This document shows, piece after piece, positions 1 to 10,978 of a stretch of DNA of 64,000 nt. The position numbers and the translations under genes were made by a program. Source of the DNA: Tricholoma matsutake (Eukaryota; Basidiomycota; Agaricomycetes; Agaricales; Tricholomataceae). Position 1 is the first letter of the stretch. Each line of letters begins with the position of its first letter. The stretch covers positions 5,270,001-5,334,000 of the forward strand of contig AP026550.1 of assembly GCA_026075535.2 (NCBI GenBank), written 5' to 3'. The notes below the pieces were generated by a model. It did no database searches. It saw only the letters and a program-made list of their open reading frames with translations, and was not told the origin of the DNA.

Positions 1-640
1 AGGAGGCACTCCATGATTCATGCCTAGGGCATGTCCTTGACACCAGACACACGCATGATGCATGCCGACTGCATGCATTCAATCCCCTTCCCGTGGAAGG
101 CACCCTTGACGCATGGTGACTCCATGCACCCGAACCCACTCCCACACATGCTGTGATACAACAGCCTCTTGACATGAGGTCTGTGACGTCGGACACCTCA
201 TGCTAAGCATGAGGCTTATCTCTTATTGTTTCCTGACATGCTGCGCCACAGCACTCTGTGACATTGGACACCTCATGCAAGGCATGAGGCCTATTGTTTC
301 TATTCTTACTTGATACACATCTATCTTTCCGATTGGATGATAAGGACCTCCCTCATAGTATAAGTACTGCAACTCGTAGTAGGGATGTCTTTAGTTTAGA
401 TCTAGGCAATCTACAGCTTTAACTTGTGAACTTGTGAACTTACTCGAAACCACTAAGGAAGCCCCTTAGTGCGTGAATCTGAATGACTCTATGCAGAAGG
501 CCTGCTAGAGTGCACTATCTCTCTTACGTCAGACACTCTGAGTAAGGCTAGTGCCAAATGACTTGTCGAGGAAGCACCTCGTCAAACGACATTGACTAGA
601 TCGAGTGGTTGAGGCTTTGCCCTTAACAGCAGGACCCCCA
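1..640. repeat. Unclassified repeat-rich DNA, LTR-like composition
   Basis: No coding region is visible. The stretch is dense in CATGC-type words. It holds two imperfect copies, about 77 bp apart, of a motif around 189-232 and 266-300 (TGTGAC.TNGGACACCTCATGC, then GCATGAGGC, then TATTGTTTC). The composition and the short inner repeats resemble the promoter part of a retrotransposon LTR, but I cannot fix both ends or find a partner copy in this window, so the class is left open. Confidence 0.35.
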
Positions 641-659
641 AAAATCCCCCTATATGTAT

Positions 660-805
660 CAGCTGAATCCAGATAAAATTTGACATTTTGGCAGTCAGGT
701 ATGTGCCAATCCAGATAAGATTCCCAATTTCAATGTGTATGCTGAGAATCCAGATAAAATTAGTGTAATCAGTAGGTATGTTCCCAATCCAGATAAGCTT
801 TCAGG
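660..805. repeat. Short tandem repeat, AATCCAGATAA unit
   Basis: Four copies of the word AATCCAGATAA occur near 666, 711, 749 and 787, spaced about 37-46 bp apart. The intervening sequence is less well kept. This looks like a decayed tandem repeat, possibly inside an LTR or leader region. No gene overlaps it. Confidence 0.5.
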
Positions 806-1079
806 GTAACCTGGAGTGTTCAACTTGAAGAAATATACTGAAATATATCACAGAAAATTAGCAATAGGAATAGACAATATATTCAAAGTAAGGGTCAGAA
901 GACTCAGAACAGCATCAATACTCATACTCTTCCAAATTCTCTTGCCAGGTGTTCAAAAATGGCTATTCTCGACCTATCTCAGGCTGGGGATAGTAGTGTT
1001 TTGTTCAACAAGACACAGTGGATTGGCTGCAGAAAATGCTTCCCAGAATTCCCTCCGGCAAACCTGCAAGAATATTGCA

Positions 1080-1650
1080 AGGCCTTGCTGACTATGGTCA
1101 CCATCGCCATCATCATTTGTGGCCATCGCTTTGTGGCTGTCTCCTCATGATCGCCGCAGTCATCCTCTGCTATCATTTCCCTATCATTGGTCTTCCCCCA
1201 TTCGCACTGTTCTCCCTGCCATTGGCTCATCCCTGTCAGCTCATCACCCTGCTTGCAGAGGCTGTCTTTATTGTGGTCATTGTCCCTCTGTTGTCCTTAT
1301 CCTTGTCATCCCCATCCCCGTCCCAGCCATTCTCTTCCTCATCCCCTGGTCCCCGCTGTTGTTCTCCATCCTCTCACTGTCGGTGTTGTTCTCATTGTTG
1401 TTTCCCCCCTGGCCCTGTCATTGTGGTGCCCTCTCACCATCTTCGATGTCCAACCTGCGAGCAACTGCTCACAGCGGCAGGGGTCTGGTAAATGGGTGCT
1501 GGTGGTCATCGTCATCATCTGCACCTTGCCATTCATCCTCGTCACTGGGCCAAGTTGTCCCCATCGTTGTCCTGATCCATTATCCACCCTGCGATCAGAT
1601 ACTCGCAGCAGTGGTGCAGATGTAGGTCTGCTGTCCTGGTGCTGTCTTGT
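1080..1650. repeat. Low-complexity pyrimidine-rich repeat
   Basis: The plus strand is almost only C, T and short TCATTG/CCATCC words. Several overlapping open frames here give Ser/Pro/His/Leu-rich translations with no domain, which is expected from the composition. It shares the word GCAACTGCTC and the TGTCATTGT/TGTTGTCC style with the complement of 6980-7790, so both may be diverged copies of one repeat in opposite orientation. Confidence 0.5.
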
Positions 1651-2603
1651 GGTAATAGAACCTAAATATCAAAACACAACATTTGTTACTGTAAAAGAAC
1701 AGGAAATGGGCCACCTAAGGGTAAAGGGTCTTTGGGTGAGAATGTGTGACCCTTGCCGCTTGCTTGGGTGTTTCAATGGGTAGACAAATGTCCTGAGATG
1801 TTGTGTAGACAGCAAAAATGGACAAAAAGCAACTTGATCAGGTTAGGTGGATGATTTGCCACATGGGCCACAAATATGGAGATGATCATGAAGTGGGCCA
1901 CCAAGGGTTTTACCAAGTAGTTACTAACACAATCCTATATATTTTGACCCTATTACATTGACATATATATTCTCTACTTCCCAAAATATTTTCAGAATTT
2001 TTGGCCAATCCTGTTATGCCCTACATCCCATGATTTCAATATCACATGCCTTTTAAGGAAACCAGCATTTTGGGGCTATCCCCAATCTTTGGGCATATTT
2101 TTAGAAACCACTATCACATGACTTCAGCTGCAGTTTTCTGATGTAGATGTGTCCTCTACAGGTACTCCTTTGGCACATAACAGATTAGCAGTAAGTGGCA
2201 TCATTCATCAGAAAAGTGCCAAGTGGCCCACTAGACAGGGTGGCCCACTTCCTGACCTAGTACAGTAGTTGAAAAGAAAAGAGAAGAGAAAAGAAGAGAA
2301 GAACTTGACACTTAGGCCCAACAAACAACTCGTTTGTGGCCATACATTGCGTTGCTGAGCATTGTTGAGGAAGTGTGACTCAATGTGACAGTTTCCTTTT
2401 TCATTCAAAATCCGTGTGTTGGTAAAACCTGCTGAATGTGAAAATATGTAAGGGGCTGAGTTTGACTGACTTCAAAATATAAGCCTGCATTCAGAAAGAC
2501 TTGAAACTCTGAAGCCTGCTGAGCAGCCATCAGACTTAATGTATCACTTTTGCTGGGTGGTTGGTTGAGTTAAAAAGATGAGTCCTCATACCTCAGACTT
2601 GTA
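1651..2603. other. No gene seen
   Basis: AT-rich non-coding sequence with a purine run (GAAAAG/AGAAGAG words) at about 2269-2305. I see no domain, RNA gene or clear repeat. Confidence 0.4.
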
Positions 2604-3607
2604 ACTCACCTAACCTCCTTGTTACTCCATGCCAGCTCATGGAACTCACTAGTGGCCTTATATACAGGCATACTAATGTAGTACAAATAAATTTAGCACC
2701 TTTGAATGGTTCATGAGTCTATAAAAGAGAGGTAGAGTAAATGTATTGAGACATGGCACAGTCACTCACCCAAAGCCAATGGTGCCTCAACAACTTGTTG
2801 TAGTAATAAAATTAGAGCCTGATATCATATTAGACAAGATCCCCTGGAGCTACAGCCTACTCATATAGCAGGAGAGGCCGAGCTATGCACCAGGGAGCAA
2901 GTTGAACCAGGTGTTCCAAAAATGGTAATAATCTTGAGATATCTTGGCAGTGAAACAACACACTGTTGAATGGAGAGCAGGGGTTGATAGAAGAGAGTGT
3001 TTTGCATAGGAATAAATTTAACTGCAGGGAATCTGTGCAGAAATGAGCGAGTAATGTGCAAAACAATGTATTTGCAGTAGTTGAGTACATCGAGACACAT
3101 CCAATCATACTCCCGATCACACCATCGATAAACACTTTCCTGAGTATCTTGTCCCCATTCCTCCACAGATCAACATTGATCCTCTTGCAGTCTAAGGAAT
3201 CAACTTGCCTCTATTCACTCCTACTTTCAAATTAGAAGTACATTGAGACACTGCTGAGTTATCTTCAGATTATTGCCTTTTTGGGACTACTTGGTTCAAC
3301 TCTCTCTCTCTCATGCATCCTATGGCCTCACCTCCTATCTGAATGGTCTACAACTCCAGGGAATATGTATTGATACAAAATTATACCATTATCTCTGTAC
3401 TAAATTGAGATATAGAAGTTCTATAGGCCTTGGGTGAGTCAGAGTGACTACATCCCAACTCAATATATTGACTGTCTGCCTCTATTTTATAGACTCATGA
3501 ACTGTCCAAAGGCTCTAAATTTACTTGTACTACATTAGTATGCCTGTATATAAGGCCACTAGTGAGTTCCATGAGCTGGCATGGAGTAACAAGGAGGTTA
3601 GGTGAGT
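2604..3607. mobile_element. Non-autonomous TIR element (MITE-like), about 1.0 kb
   Basis: The two ends are inverted copies of each other. The left arm from 2604 (ACTCACCTAACCTCCTTG...) matches the complement of the right arm running back from 3607 for roughly 175 bp. The outer 80 or so bases are almost perfect and the inner part carries scattered substitutions. The middle has only short frames (for example 2857-3166, minus) with no recognisable transposase. I cannot find a convincing target-site duplication, so the superfamily is not assigned. Confidence 0.75.
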
Positions 3608-4699
3608 ATGTGAAATTCCTACTTTGTAGGATGAAGTACTGACCATATGGATTAATTGTAGGCTATAAATGAAGGCCAAAGGCACCAACTGAATGCCTAT
3701 GATGAGGTTTGGATGAAAGGTACAGAGGGTGAGTCATGCTGAACAAAGTTCACCTCTGCTGGTGAGGAACCCATGCCATGTTGAGCCAGGATCTTCTCCC
3801 CCTGTCATAACATTTACTGACCTTTATTTTACCTTTATACTAGACCTAGGAATCAAAGAAAGCGAACACTTTTGCCCCACAGATCTCACAGGGTAAGTAT
3901 ATCTCTTTCTGAGTACATATGCTCTTTTCTGTCTATCCTTGCAACTGCAGGGCCTCTGGGGGGTCCATCAGGTCATTTATTAGGACCATGATACTCTCTT
4001 TCCAGGTGCATTTCATAAGTGGAAGGCTTAGGTATGCAAGTAAGTGACCACCTCTCCTCCCTCCCTATGCAGGTCACTGACAGAGAGCACCTTGTCCCCA
4101 GCTCTCCCAACATCAGTCCTTGCTTCTACATACATCCATATGCCCTCCACATACATTTTTCTAGCTGTAGATAGTGTACAATCCCAGTAGATGGTACCCC
4201 CTCCCCTCATTCTGTCACTTCTCCCCATTTCCCCCTTCCCATCTCATACAGCACCCTCCCCATTCATGTATTTAGCTATTAATATGAATATACAGCCATA
4301 TACATGCATTACAGACACCCCCAAATGAAGAGAAGAGACCCCCTCCTCCTCTCAACCAGGGAGAGTGCTTGTTATGGGTTAAATATAGCTGTAAAAGCGA
4401 AAACAACTGCTTATTAACACTATATGTACATACATAAGTGTTATCTGGCAAAAAAAGCGAAGGGAAAGGGCCAGGAATGAGTGGAATAGCATGCTCATCA
4501 TCGGGGATGATGAGCACAATGTTAGCCAAGACTGGCACATGTTGATCAACTGTGGGAGACGGTGATCAGGTGGTAATCGGGGGGGAAACATATCCATCAC
4601 TATTCTTAGGCTTGTATTGTGGAAAGGTCAGGTGATGATTCTTCATTAAAGGCAATATTACATAATTACTGATTCAGGCACTGTCAACTGCCATACCCA
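3608..4699. other. No gene seen
   Basis: AT-rich sequence with no supported gene, RNA or repeat. Short frames at 4028-4600 (minus) show no domain and are probably chance. Confidence 0.4.
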
Positions 4700-5400
4700 C
4701 TGCCTTAGGTTTTGCCCGTGGTGTCAGCATCAGCTCCGATGCTAGCATTTTCATACACAAGGATCCTAAAACAGGCAGCATTGTTATTATGCTAGTCTAT
4801 GTTGATGATGGCTTGTCATGGGGAAGAACAAGAAACTTGTGGATGAAAAGAAAGATGCTTGTCTAAAGCATTGGTTGTGCCGTAGTACTGAAAAAGTCAC
4901 AGAATTCTTAGGCATGTGCATCACCCAGACCGCAAATAAAGTCAAACTCGATCAAACCAAATATCTTGCCAAAGTGCTCAAGAGGGACAAGATGACAAAT
5001 GCCAAAGTTGCCCCCACTCCTCTCCTGACTGGTTACAAACTGTCAGAAAACACAGAGACACCAAATGTGGCTCTTAGATCAAAATATCAGTCTGTGATCA
5101 GATCTTTATTGTATCTAATGCTCAGAACGCAACATGATATCGCTTATGCAGTAATCAAGATGTTGCAATTCTCAGCTAATCCCAGCCAAGAACATCTAGA
5201 CAAAGCGATGTACATCATGCACTATCTGGTGGGAACCCAGAAATATAATATTGTCTATGATGGAGAGAAATCCAAAGGGCTACAAGCCTTCACATATTCT
5301 GATTGGGCAGCTGACATAGTCAAGCACTGATCTACAATGGGTTACTTTGCTACTCTACTGAGTGGCATTGTGTGCTGGCAGTCCCATTTACAAAAAACTG
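4700..5400 (+). pseudogene. Ty1/copia relic: part of RT to start of RNase H
   Basis: This segment matches the reverse transcriptase to RNase H region of the copia element at 24296-24963 at high identity. The YVDD box region is at about 4797-4812. Compared with that copy, one T is missing at about 4817 (TTGTCATG against TTGTTCATG), which shifts the frame. A CAA codon has become TGA at about 5328-5330. The open part translates from 4818 to 5330. It keeps an 11-bp stretch near 5168-5178 that the downstream copy has lost. The relic stops at 5400, where the hAT-like element is inserted, and resumes at 19839. Its left end is truncated near 4700. Confidence 0.9.
5393..5400 (+). repeat. Target-site duplication of hAT-like element, left copy
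   Basis: AAAAACTG directly before the element. The same 8 bases follow it at 19839-19846. Confidence 0.85.
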
Positions 5401-5617
5401 GAGGTCTTTACACTCCCCCTCCTAATCCGAGCGGACTCCGCTTGGACTCTGCTCGGACTCAACTAGAAATTTGTTGGCTGAGACACCTGCCAAATTAGTA
5501 GTAGAGTCCTAGCATCTGATCAGACAGTCCTAGTTGCATCCGTTCGGACAATCCTAGGACAGTCCTAGCATTCAGAGTGTTTGCAGTTATTTATTCACCA
5601 CTCAACAGTGCCAAATA

Positions 5618-6913
5618 TAGTGATGTTATACATCATTCTGATTGGTTTTTCAAGCTGATTACGAAAATGGCATTCATGTAGTCATGTGACCTACCTTATA
5701 TGGAACATATTGATGTTATATATCATTAGAGCATATCTGCAACCCCCAAAATCAATGTTTTTACTGACTGAGTTCAATCTGAAATTAGTTATGGAGCTGT
5801 GTGGAGACATTGAGAGTAAGCTGGTTCCTGAGCCATTTTAGGCTAGTCTCTTGGAGTCGACGTCATCACACCACAGGACACCAGCACAATGAACGTATAT
5901 GACTGTATGACCATCCCTCCATACACTATTATTACTTTCACTGTCAGTGTAGCACCATACTATCATCATGGATCACCTATCCTTTCCGACCAATTTCAAT
6001 TGCCCTCGCCAGTGCTTTCAAGGAGACACTCTCATGCTAGGATCGGGTATATCGAGAATCCTTGCAAGATCAGACAGTTCATCTGCATAGAAACTGGACA
6101 GAGATACACATTGAGCGACACCATGGTCTTGTTAGGTCAGATGAAGCTTTGGTTCACTGGAAATGGTACAAGCACTCCCTTGGATGCAACGATTGCAACC
6201 ACTCATGACTGATCCGTTTTCCACCAATATCAGGTCGCGGTATTTCTGGCACTCCGTGTGCTACTGGAGGCAGTATTGGGTGAGAAATGAGGCTAGTGTA
6301 TGCATTGAAGATATGTAAAAGAGCATCATGAGTGAAGACTGGACTTAAAAGTGTGAATGCGAGTCCATGGATACTTCTGAGCATGTTGTAGAAGACTTTT
6401 ACTTCAAGTTCTGACTCCTGCATTAAATGACATCACACTGGCCAGGGCCCAGAAATGCCACTGGGGCCAGTGGAGCTTTCTTAGTTTTTACTAAGTTGAG
6501 ATTGAAAATCTCAGTAAAAATGGTTGCAGATATGCTCTATTCTGACCGGTTTTTCAAGCCGAGCATGAAAATGGCATTCACGTAGTCATGTGGCCTACTG
6601 TACATGGAACATATTGATGTTATATATCATTCTGACCAGTTTTTCAAGCCGAGCATGAAAATGGCATTCACATAGTCATGTGACCTACTGTATATGGACC
6701 ATATTGATGTCAGAATGATATATAACATCAATATGTTCCATATAAGGTAGGTCACATGACTATGTGAATGCCATTTTCATACTCGGCTTGAAAAACCAAT
6801 CAGAATGATGTATAACATCAATATGTTCCATGTACAGTAGGTCACATGACTATGTGAATGCCATTTTCATGCTCGGCTTGAAAAACTGGTCAGAATGATA
6901 TATAACATCACTA
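5618..6913. mobile_element. Foldback MITE made of 90-bp units
   Basis: Three direct 90-bp units (5621-5710; 5711-5727 continued at 6542-6614; 6615-6704) are followed by 2.3 units in inverted orientation (6711-6730, 6731-6820, 6821-6910), giving a large hairpin centred near 6708. The outer ends read TAGTGATGTTATA on the left and its complement on the right, each next to a TA (5616-5617 and 6914-6915). That fits a Tc1/mariner-type TA duplication, but this is inference. The second unit is interrupted by the 811-bp element at 5728-6538. No coding capacity is visible. Confidence 0.75.
5728..6538. mobile_element. 811-bp MITE with ATT target duplication
   Basis: The ends are a perfect 17-bp inverted repeat (AGAGCATATCTGCAACC and its complement), flanked on both sides by ATT (5725-5727 and 6539-6541). 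The intact, unfilled site is present in the next 90-bp unit at 6621-6640 (TATATATCATTCTGACC), which proves both the boundaries and the duplication. A 3-bp duplication with short terminal repeats fits the PIF/Harbinger or CACTA groups; the AGAGCAT.TC start resembles Tourist/Harbinger MITEs. The frames inside (5889-6212 plus, 6154-6423 minus) match nothing I know. Confidence 0.85.
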
Positions 6914-6979
6914 TATTCCATGACATCATTCCAGGAATATGTGCCTAAGTGTAAAGAGCTCGAATTTTCCTTAATGATA

Positions 6980-7790
6980 AGTTTTATCTATGTTATAATG
7001 ATGCTGCAGCCTCAAAACCACAACAATGGCCAACACAGCCACCACCCTAGGACCACTGCTGCAAGCAACTGCTCGTGGGGTGGGAATGGGCACCAGGATG
7101 ACAGGACAAGACGACTGGAAGACTGGACGATGAGACAATGACCAGTCTGAACAAGATGACTGGATGACGAGACGGGATGACAACGACAAACAAGAAGCAG
7201 CAGCAAACAACGAGAAAAGGCCCAAGAGATGTCAATGGACATCTCTTGGGCTGCAAGTTTTTTCTTTCTTTTCTCATTCCTTTCTTTTTTTACTAACAAA
7301 GTTTTTTAGGTACTAATTTAAACCATTGATAACAATGATGACAAGACAGCAGGGGCCAATGAAAACAGACAACAGGGATGACAGGAAGGGACAGTAGGAG
7401 GAATGAGAAGGACAATGACCAGCACCAGCCACCATCATTGTGAGCCCCTGGTTGCAAGGTGGATCGCTGGTGCTCCACAATGAACCAACAACAATGGGAG
7501 GGGAGGGACAACAACAACAGTGGACAACAATGACAACAGGGGACAGCAATGGTGTCAGGGACGACAACAGAGGATGACGACGATGAGGGGGAGGGGGGGA
7601 GAATGACCATGACAACAGGATGACAATGGAGACAAGAGGGGGGGACAATGACAATGGAACACACCACCCACCCCCAGCCTCATGAGCAACTGCTCATGGG
7701 GTGGACCATGGGTGGAATGGTGATGAGGCCCACCACAGCACCCTGGAGACAAAAAGGGGGGGACTTTTTGTATTTTTTGTCCTTTGATAT
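6980..7790. repeat. Low-complexity purine-rich repeat
   Basis: The plus strand is rich in GACAACAATGACAACAGG-type words. The Ser/Pro/Val/Cys-rich frames read on the minus strand are composition artefacts. The word GCAACTGCTC recurs at about 7067 and 7683, as it does at about 1454. Confidence 0.5.
7221..7250. repeat. Perfect 13-bp stem hairpin
   Basis: CCCAAGAGATGTC at 7221-7233 is followed by a 4-base loop and its exact complement at 7238-7250. One more G-C pair can extend the stem. It lies in non-coding repeat DNA. I see no function for it. Confidence 0.6.
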
Positions 7791-7859
7791 CTATAGTTAT
7801 ATTCAATTAAACTATTCATAAAAGATACCCCAAAGAAATTAGTAGTTTGGATATCTGTG

Positions 7860-8430
7860 AAGGTCTGTAATGAGGTCAGGAGAAGTTTGCCAATTATAAG
7901 GACATCAGTAGAACCTTGTAATGAGGTCAGTAAAGTTTTGTAATGAGGTCAGTGAAGTTTTGTAATGAAGTCAATAAAGCTTTGTAATGAGGTCAGTAAA
8001 GTTTTGTAATGAGGTCAATAAAGCTTTGTAATGAGGTCAGTAAAGTTTTGTAATGAGGTCAGTAAAATTTTGTAATGAGGTCAATAAAGCTTTGTAATGA
8101 GGTCAGTAAAGTTTTGTAATGAGGTCAGTAATGAGGTCAACAACATTTTGTAGTGAGGTCAGCAAAAGTTTGTAATGAGTTCAGTGAAATTTTGTAATGA
8201 GGTCAGTAAAAGTTGGTAATGAAGTCAACAAATTTTTGTAATGAGGTCCGCAAAAGTTTGTAATGAGATCAGTGAAATTTTGTAATGAGGTCAGTAAAAG
8301 TTTGTAATGGTATGATGTTAGTAACAGTTTGTAATCAAGTCAGTAAAAGTATGTAAATAAGGTCAGTCAATGTGTGCAATGAGGTCAGTAAAAGCTTGTA
8401 AACCAGTCAGTACAAGTTTGCAGTGACTTT
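7860..8430. repeat. Tandem array of roughly 22-bp unit (GTAATGAGGTCAGTAAAGTTTT)
   Basis: About 25 imperfect copies of a 21-22 bp unit run head to tail. The array reappears in inverted orientation at 8760-9260 and 18979-19435, with 8431-8759 as the unique spacer, so together these form a broad palindrome inside the hAT-like element. Confidence 0.8.
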
Positions 8431-8759
8431 GTGCACAAAAATTAGGGACGCGATATAGTGGACACCTACTTTCACGTCTCCGCGGTATCTGCACACAACA
8501 CAACCAAACAACTCACACTGCCAACTGTATGAGACGTACTAACGGCTCATTCATTTCACACATGTCATTTTTGTAAGTCTTGCATCATTAAATGTGTAAA
8601 CGACAAATTAATGTTTATATTCACAGGTTAATACTTTGTGGCATTTGGTAAGCATATTGAGCTTAAATGTGAAATCAACCTGATGACCTATTGCAAGTTA
8701 AGCAATGACTTTTGTAAGTCGTTTTTTAGTCAATATATTTATAGTACTAACTAAGTCGA
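8431..8759. other. Unique spacer between inverted arrays
   Basis: AT-rich sequence between the two oppositely oriented arrays. No coding region or recognisable motif. Confidence 0.4.
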
Positions 8760-9260
8760 TCATTAGAAGCACGTTACTGACTTCACTACAAACTTGTTCA
8801 CTGCTTTGTTACAAACCTTTATTGACCTTGGCATAAACTATTACAAAAATGTTATTGACTTTAATACAAGCCATTACAAATTTGTTTACTGACTTTGTTA
8901 CAAACCTCTACTGAGCTTGGTGTAAACTATTACAAACATGTTATTGACTTCAATACAAACAAACCATTACAGACTTGTTTACTGACTTTGTTGCAAACCT
9001 TTACCAACCTTGGTATAAACTATTACAAACATAGTATTGACTTCAATACAAACCATTACTGATCTTGATATAAACCATTACAAATATGTTATTGACTTCA
9101 ATACAAACAAACCATTACAAACTTGTTTACTGACTTTGTTACAAACTTTTACTGACCTTGGTATAAACTATTACAAACATGTTATTGACTTCAATACAAA
9201 CCATTACAAACCTTTACTGACTTTATAAACTATTACAAAAATGTTGTTGACTTCAATACA
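8760..9260. repeat. Inverted array, left part
   Basis: Repeats of ATTACAAACNTGTTNTTGACTTC-type units, the reverse-complement style of the 7860-8430 array. The array is broken at 9260 by the CACTA-like element and continues at 18979. Removing the insertion and one ACA joins the two parts in register. Confidence 0.8.
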
Positions 9261-10528
9261 CACTGGGTGCAGGGCACAATACCCCTGATGGGGTATTATG
9301 TAAGTATCTTGGAAGTATTCCTAATACTGTCAAGATACTAGCCCAGAAGTATGTTGCAAGTATGCTGATTGTTGATTACCATACCTCTACATTAGTAACT
9401 TGTACATATTGTAACTGTATTCTGAATGTCTTGGCTGAAAAATAATACAATATCTCCTCCCTACTATCACAATAATATTAAGATACTTCTTATGGAGTAT
9501 TGAAGTTAAAGATCAAAATATTTTTCAAGTACTGAGAAGGCAGTAACTTGGTGGTATTGAGGCAATTTCTTCAGTACTACCAAGATACTATCTACAATAC
9601 TATCAAGATGATATCACAATACTTTGCTTGGGATATGTTAGCAATATGATGGAAAAGATCTAGAAAACCTCTGTGTCAGTATGCTTGAAATATCATGGAA
9701 GTACACAAACAAAAAGAGTAGTCATACACCCCATACCTTCACCATACTAAAGCCGGGGAATATTGGAAGTATTGAAGTGTTGTTTATTCAATACTATCAA
9801 ACTACTCTATGAGAAGTACATAAGAAGAAATTTGATAAATTGGGAAAGTATTATTAGCAAATGTCTGCACATGCTGCAAGTATCTACTTCCATGTCTGAG
9901 TACCTACATGTCCACTGGCAGGTATCTACTCAGGTACTCACTTGCACATCCAAGTTGTATGTCCAAGTACTTACTCAAGTACTTACTGGCACCTATTTGA
10001 GTACTGACTAGTACTTGCCAGTGCATATCCAAGTACTTACTCAAGTATCTACAGGAACCTACTCAAGTTTGAGTACTTACTTGTATATCCAAGTACCTAC
10101 TTGACTGTCCAGGTATCTACTCAGGTACTTACATTCATCCAAGATGTATGTCCAAGTACTTACTCAAGTACCTACTTGCACCTATTTGAGTACTTACTTG
10201 CATATCCAAATACCTACTTTATATCTACCTGCATGTTCAGGTATCTACTCAAGTACTCACTTGCACATCTAAGTACTTACTCAAGTACCTACTGTTACTA
10301 TATCCAAGTACTTACTCAAGTACCTGCTGGTACCTATTTGAGTACTTATTTGTATATCCAAGTATCCACCAGGGGTTATTTGAGTATTTACTTGTATATC
10401 CAAGCAGTGCCTACTAGTATCTATTTGAGTACTTACTTGTATATCCAAGTACCTACTTGATATCTACTTGTGTGTCCAGGTATGTACTCAAGTACCACTT
10501 GCACATACAAGTTGTACATCCAAGTACT
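9261..10528 (+). repeat. CACTA-like terminal inverted repeat, left arm
   Basis: 1,268 bp. The outer 630 or so bp are AT-rich. The inner half is packed with CAAGTACTTACTCAAGTACC-type sub-repeats, which CACTA elements typically carry near their ends. The open frames in it (9763-10011, 10101-10460) are repeat translations and occur identically in the right arm. Confidence 0.9.
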
Positions 10529-10978
10529 CTTTTTTTTTTTTTTTTTTTTTTTGTGTTATTTTTTTGACCTCTCAGGGCGAGCCCTATAATGGTCCTTACA
10601 TACTAGAGTATCTAAACGAAGGCCCCTTTTGCCTACCCTCACCCCAGTCCTTGCCCCTCAGATGGCATGCCCATGGCATTTGCTCCCCCTGAGGTCTGGT
10701 TTGCTGGAGCTGTTTAGGACTGCCGGCCTCCTTCCGACCTCCTTTTCCCTTCGCTTGTGTGTTCGTTTCCCAATCATGTTAGGTATATGTCTGATAAGTG
10801 TGGACAATGTGAGCGTGTGTGTCGACTGTTCTTCGATTTCTGCATGTACCTGTACCTGTAGTATTTTCCATAGTCCTCTGTGTCGCAGGCAATTTAGATT
10901 GAGTTTGTGGGGTTCACAGTATTCCCATTTTTACTTGTTCGGATCTCTTCCTGTAACTATTGTGCCAGTGTGTGTTCG

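Noticed and set aside
1018..1783. Overlapping open frames of 157-198 codons
   Set aside because: Low-complexity Ser/Pro/His/Leu-rich translations in several frames at once, with no domain or intron structure.
5889..6423. Frames inside the 811-bp MITE as a transposase
   Set aside because: Too short, with no DDE pattern or similarity to any transposase I know.
7860..8430. Regular short repeats that might look like a CRISPR array
   Set aside because: Units are contiguous and imperfect with no unique spacers, there are no cas genes, and the window is fungal. It is a tandem array.
9763..10460. Open frames of 82 and 119 codons
   Set aside because: They are translations of the AAGTACTTAC repeats and occur identically on the other strand at 17779-18476.
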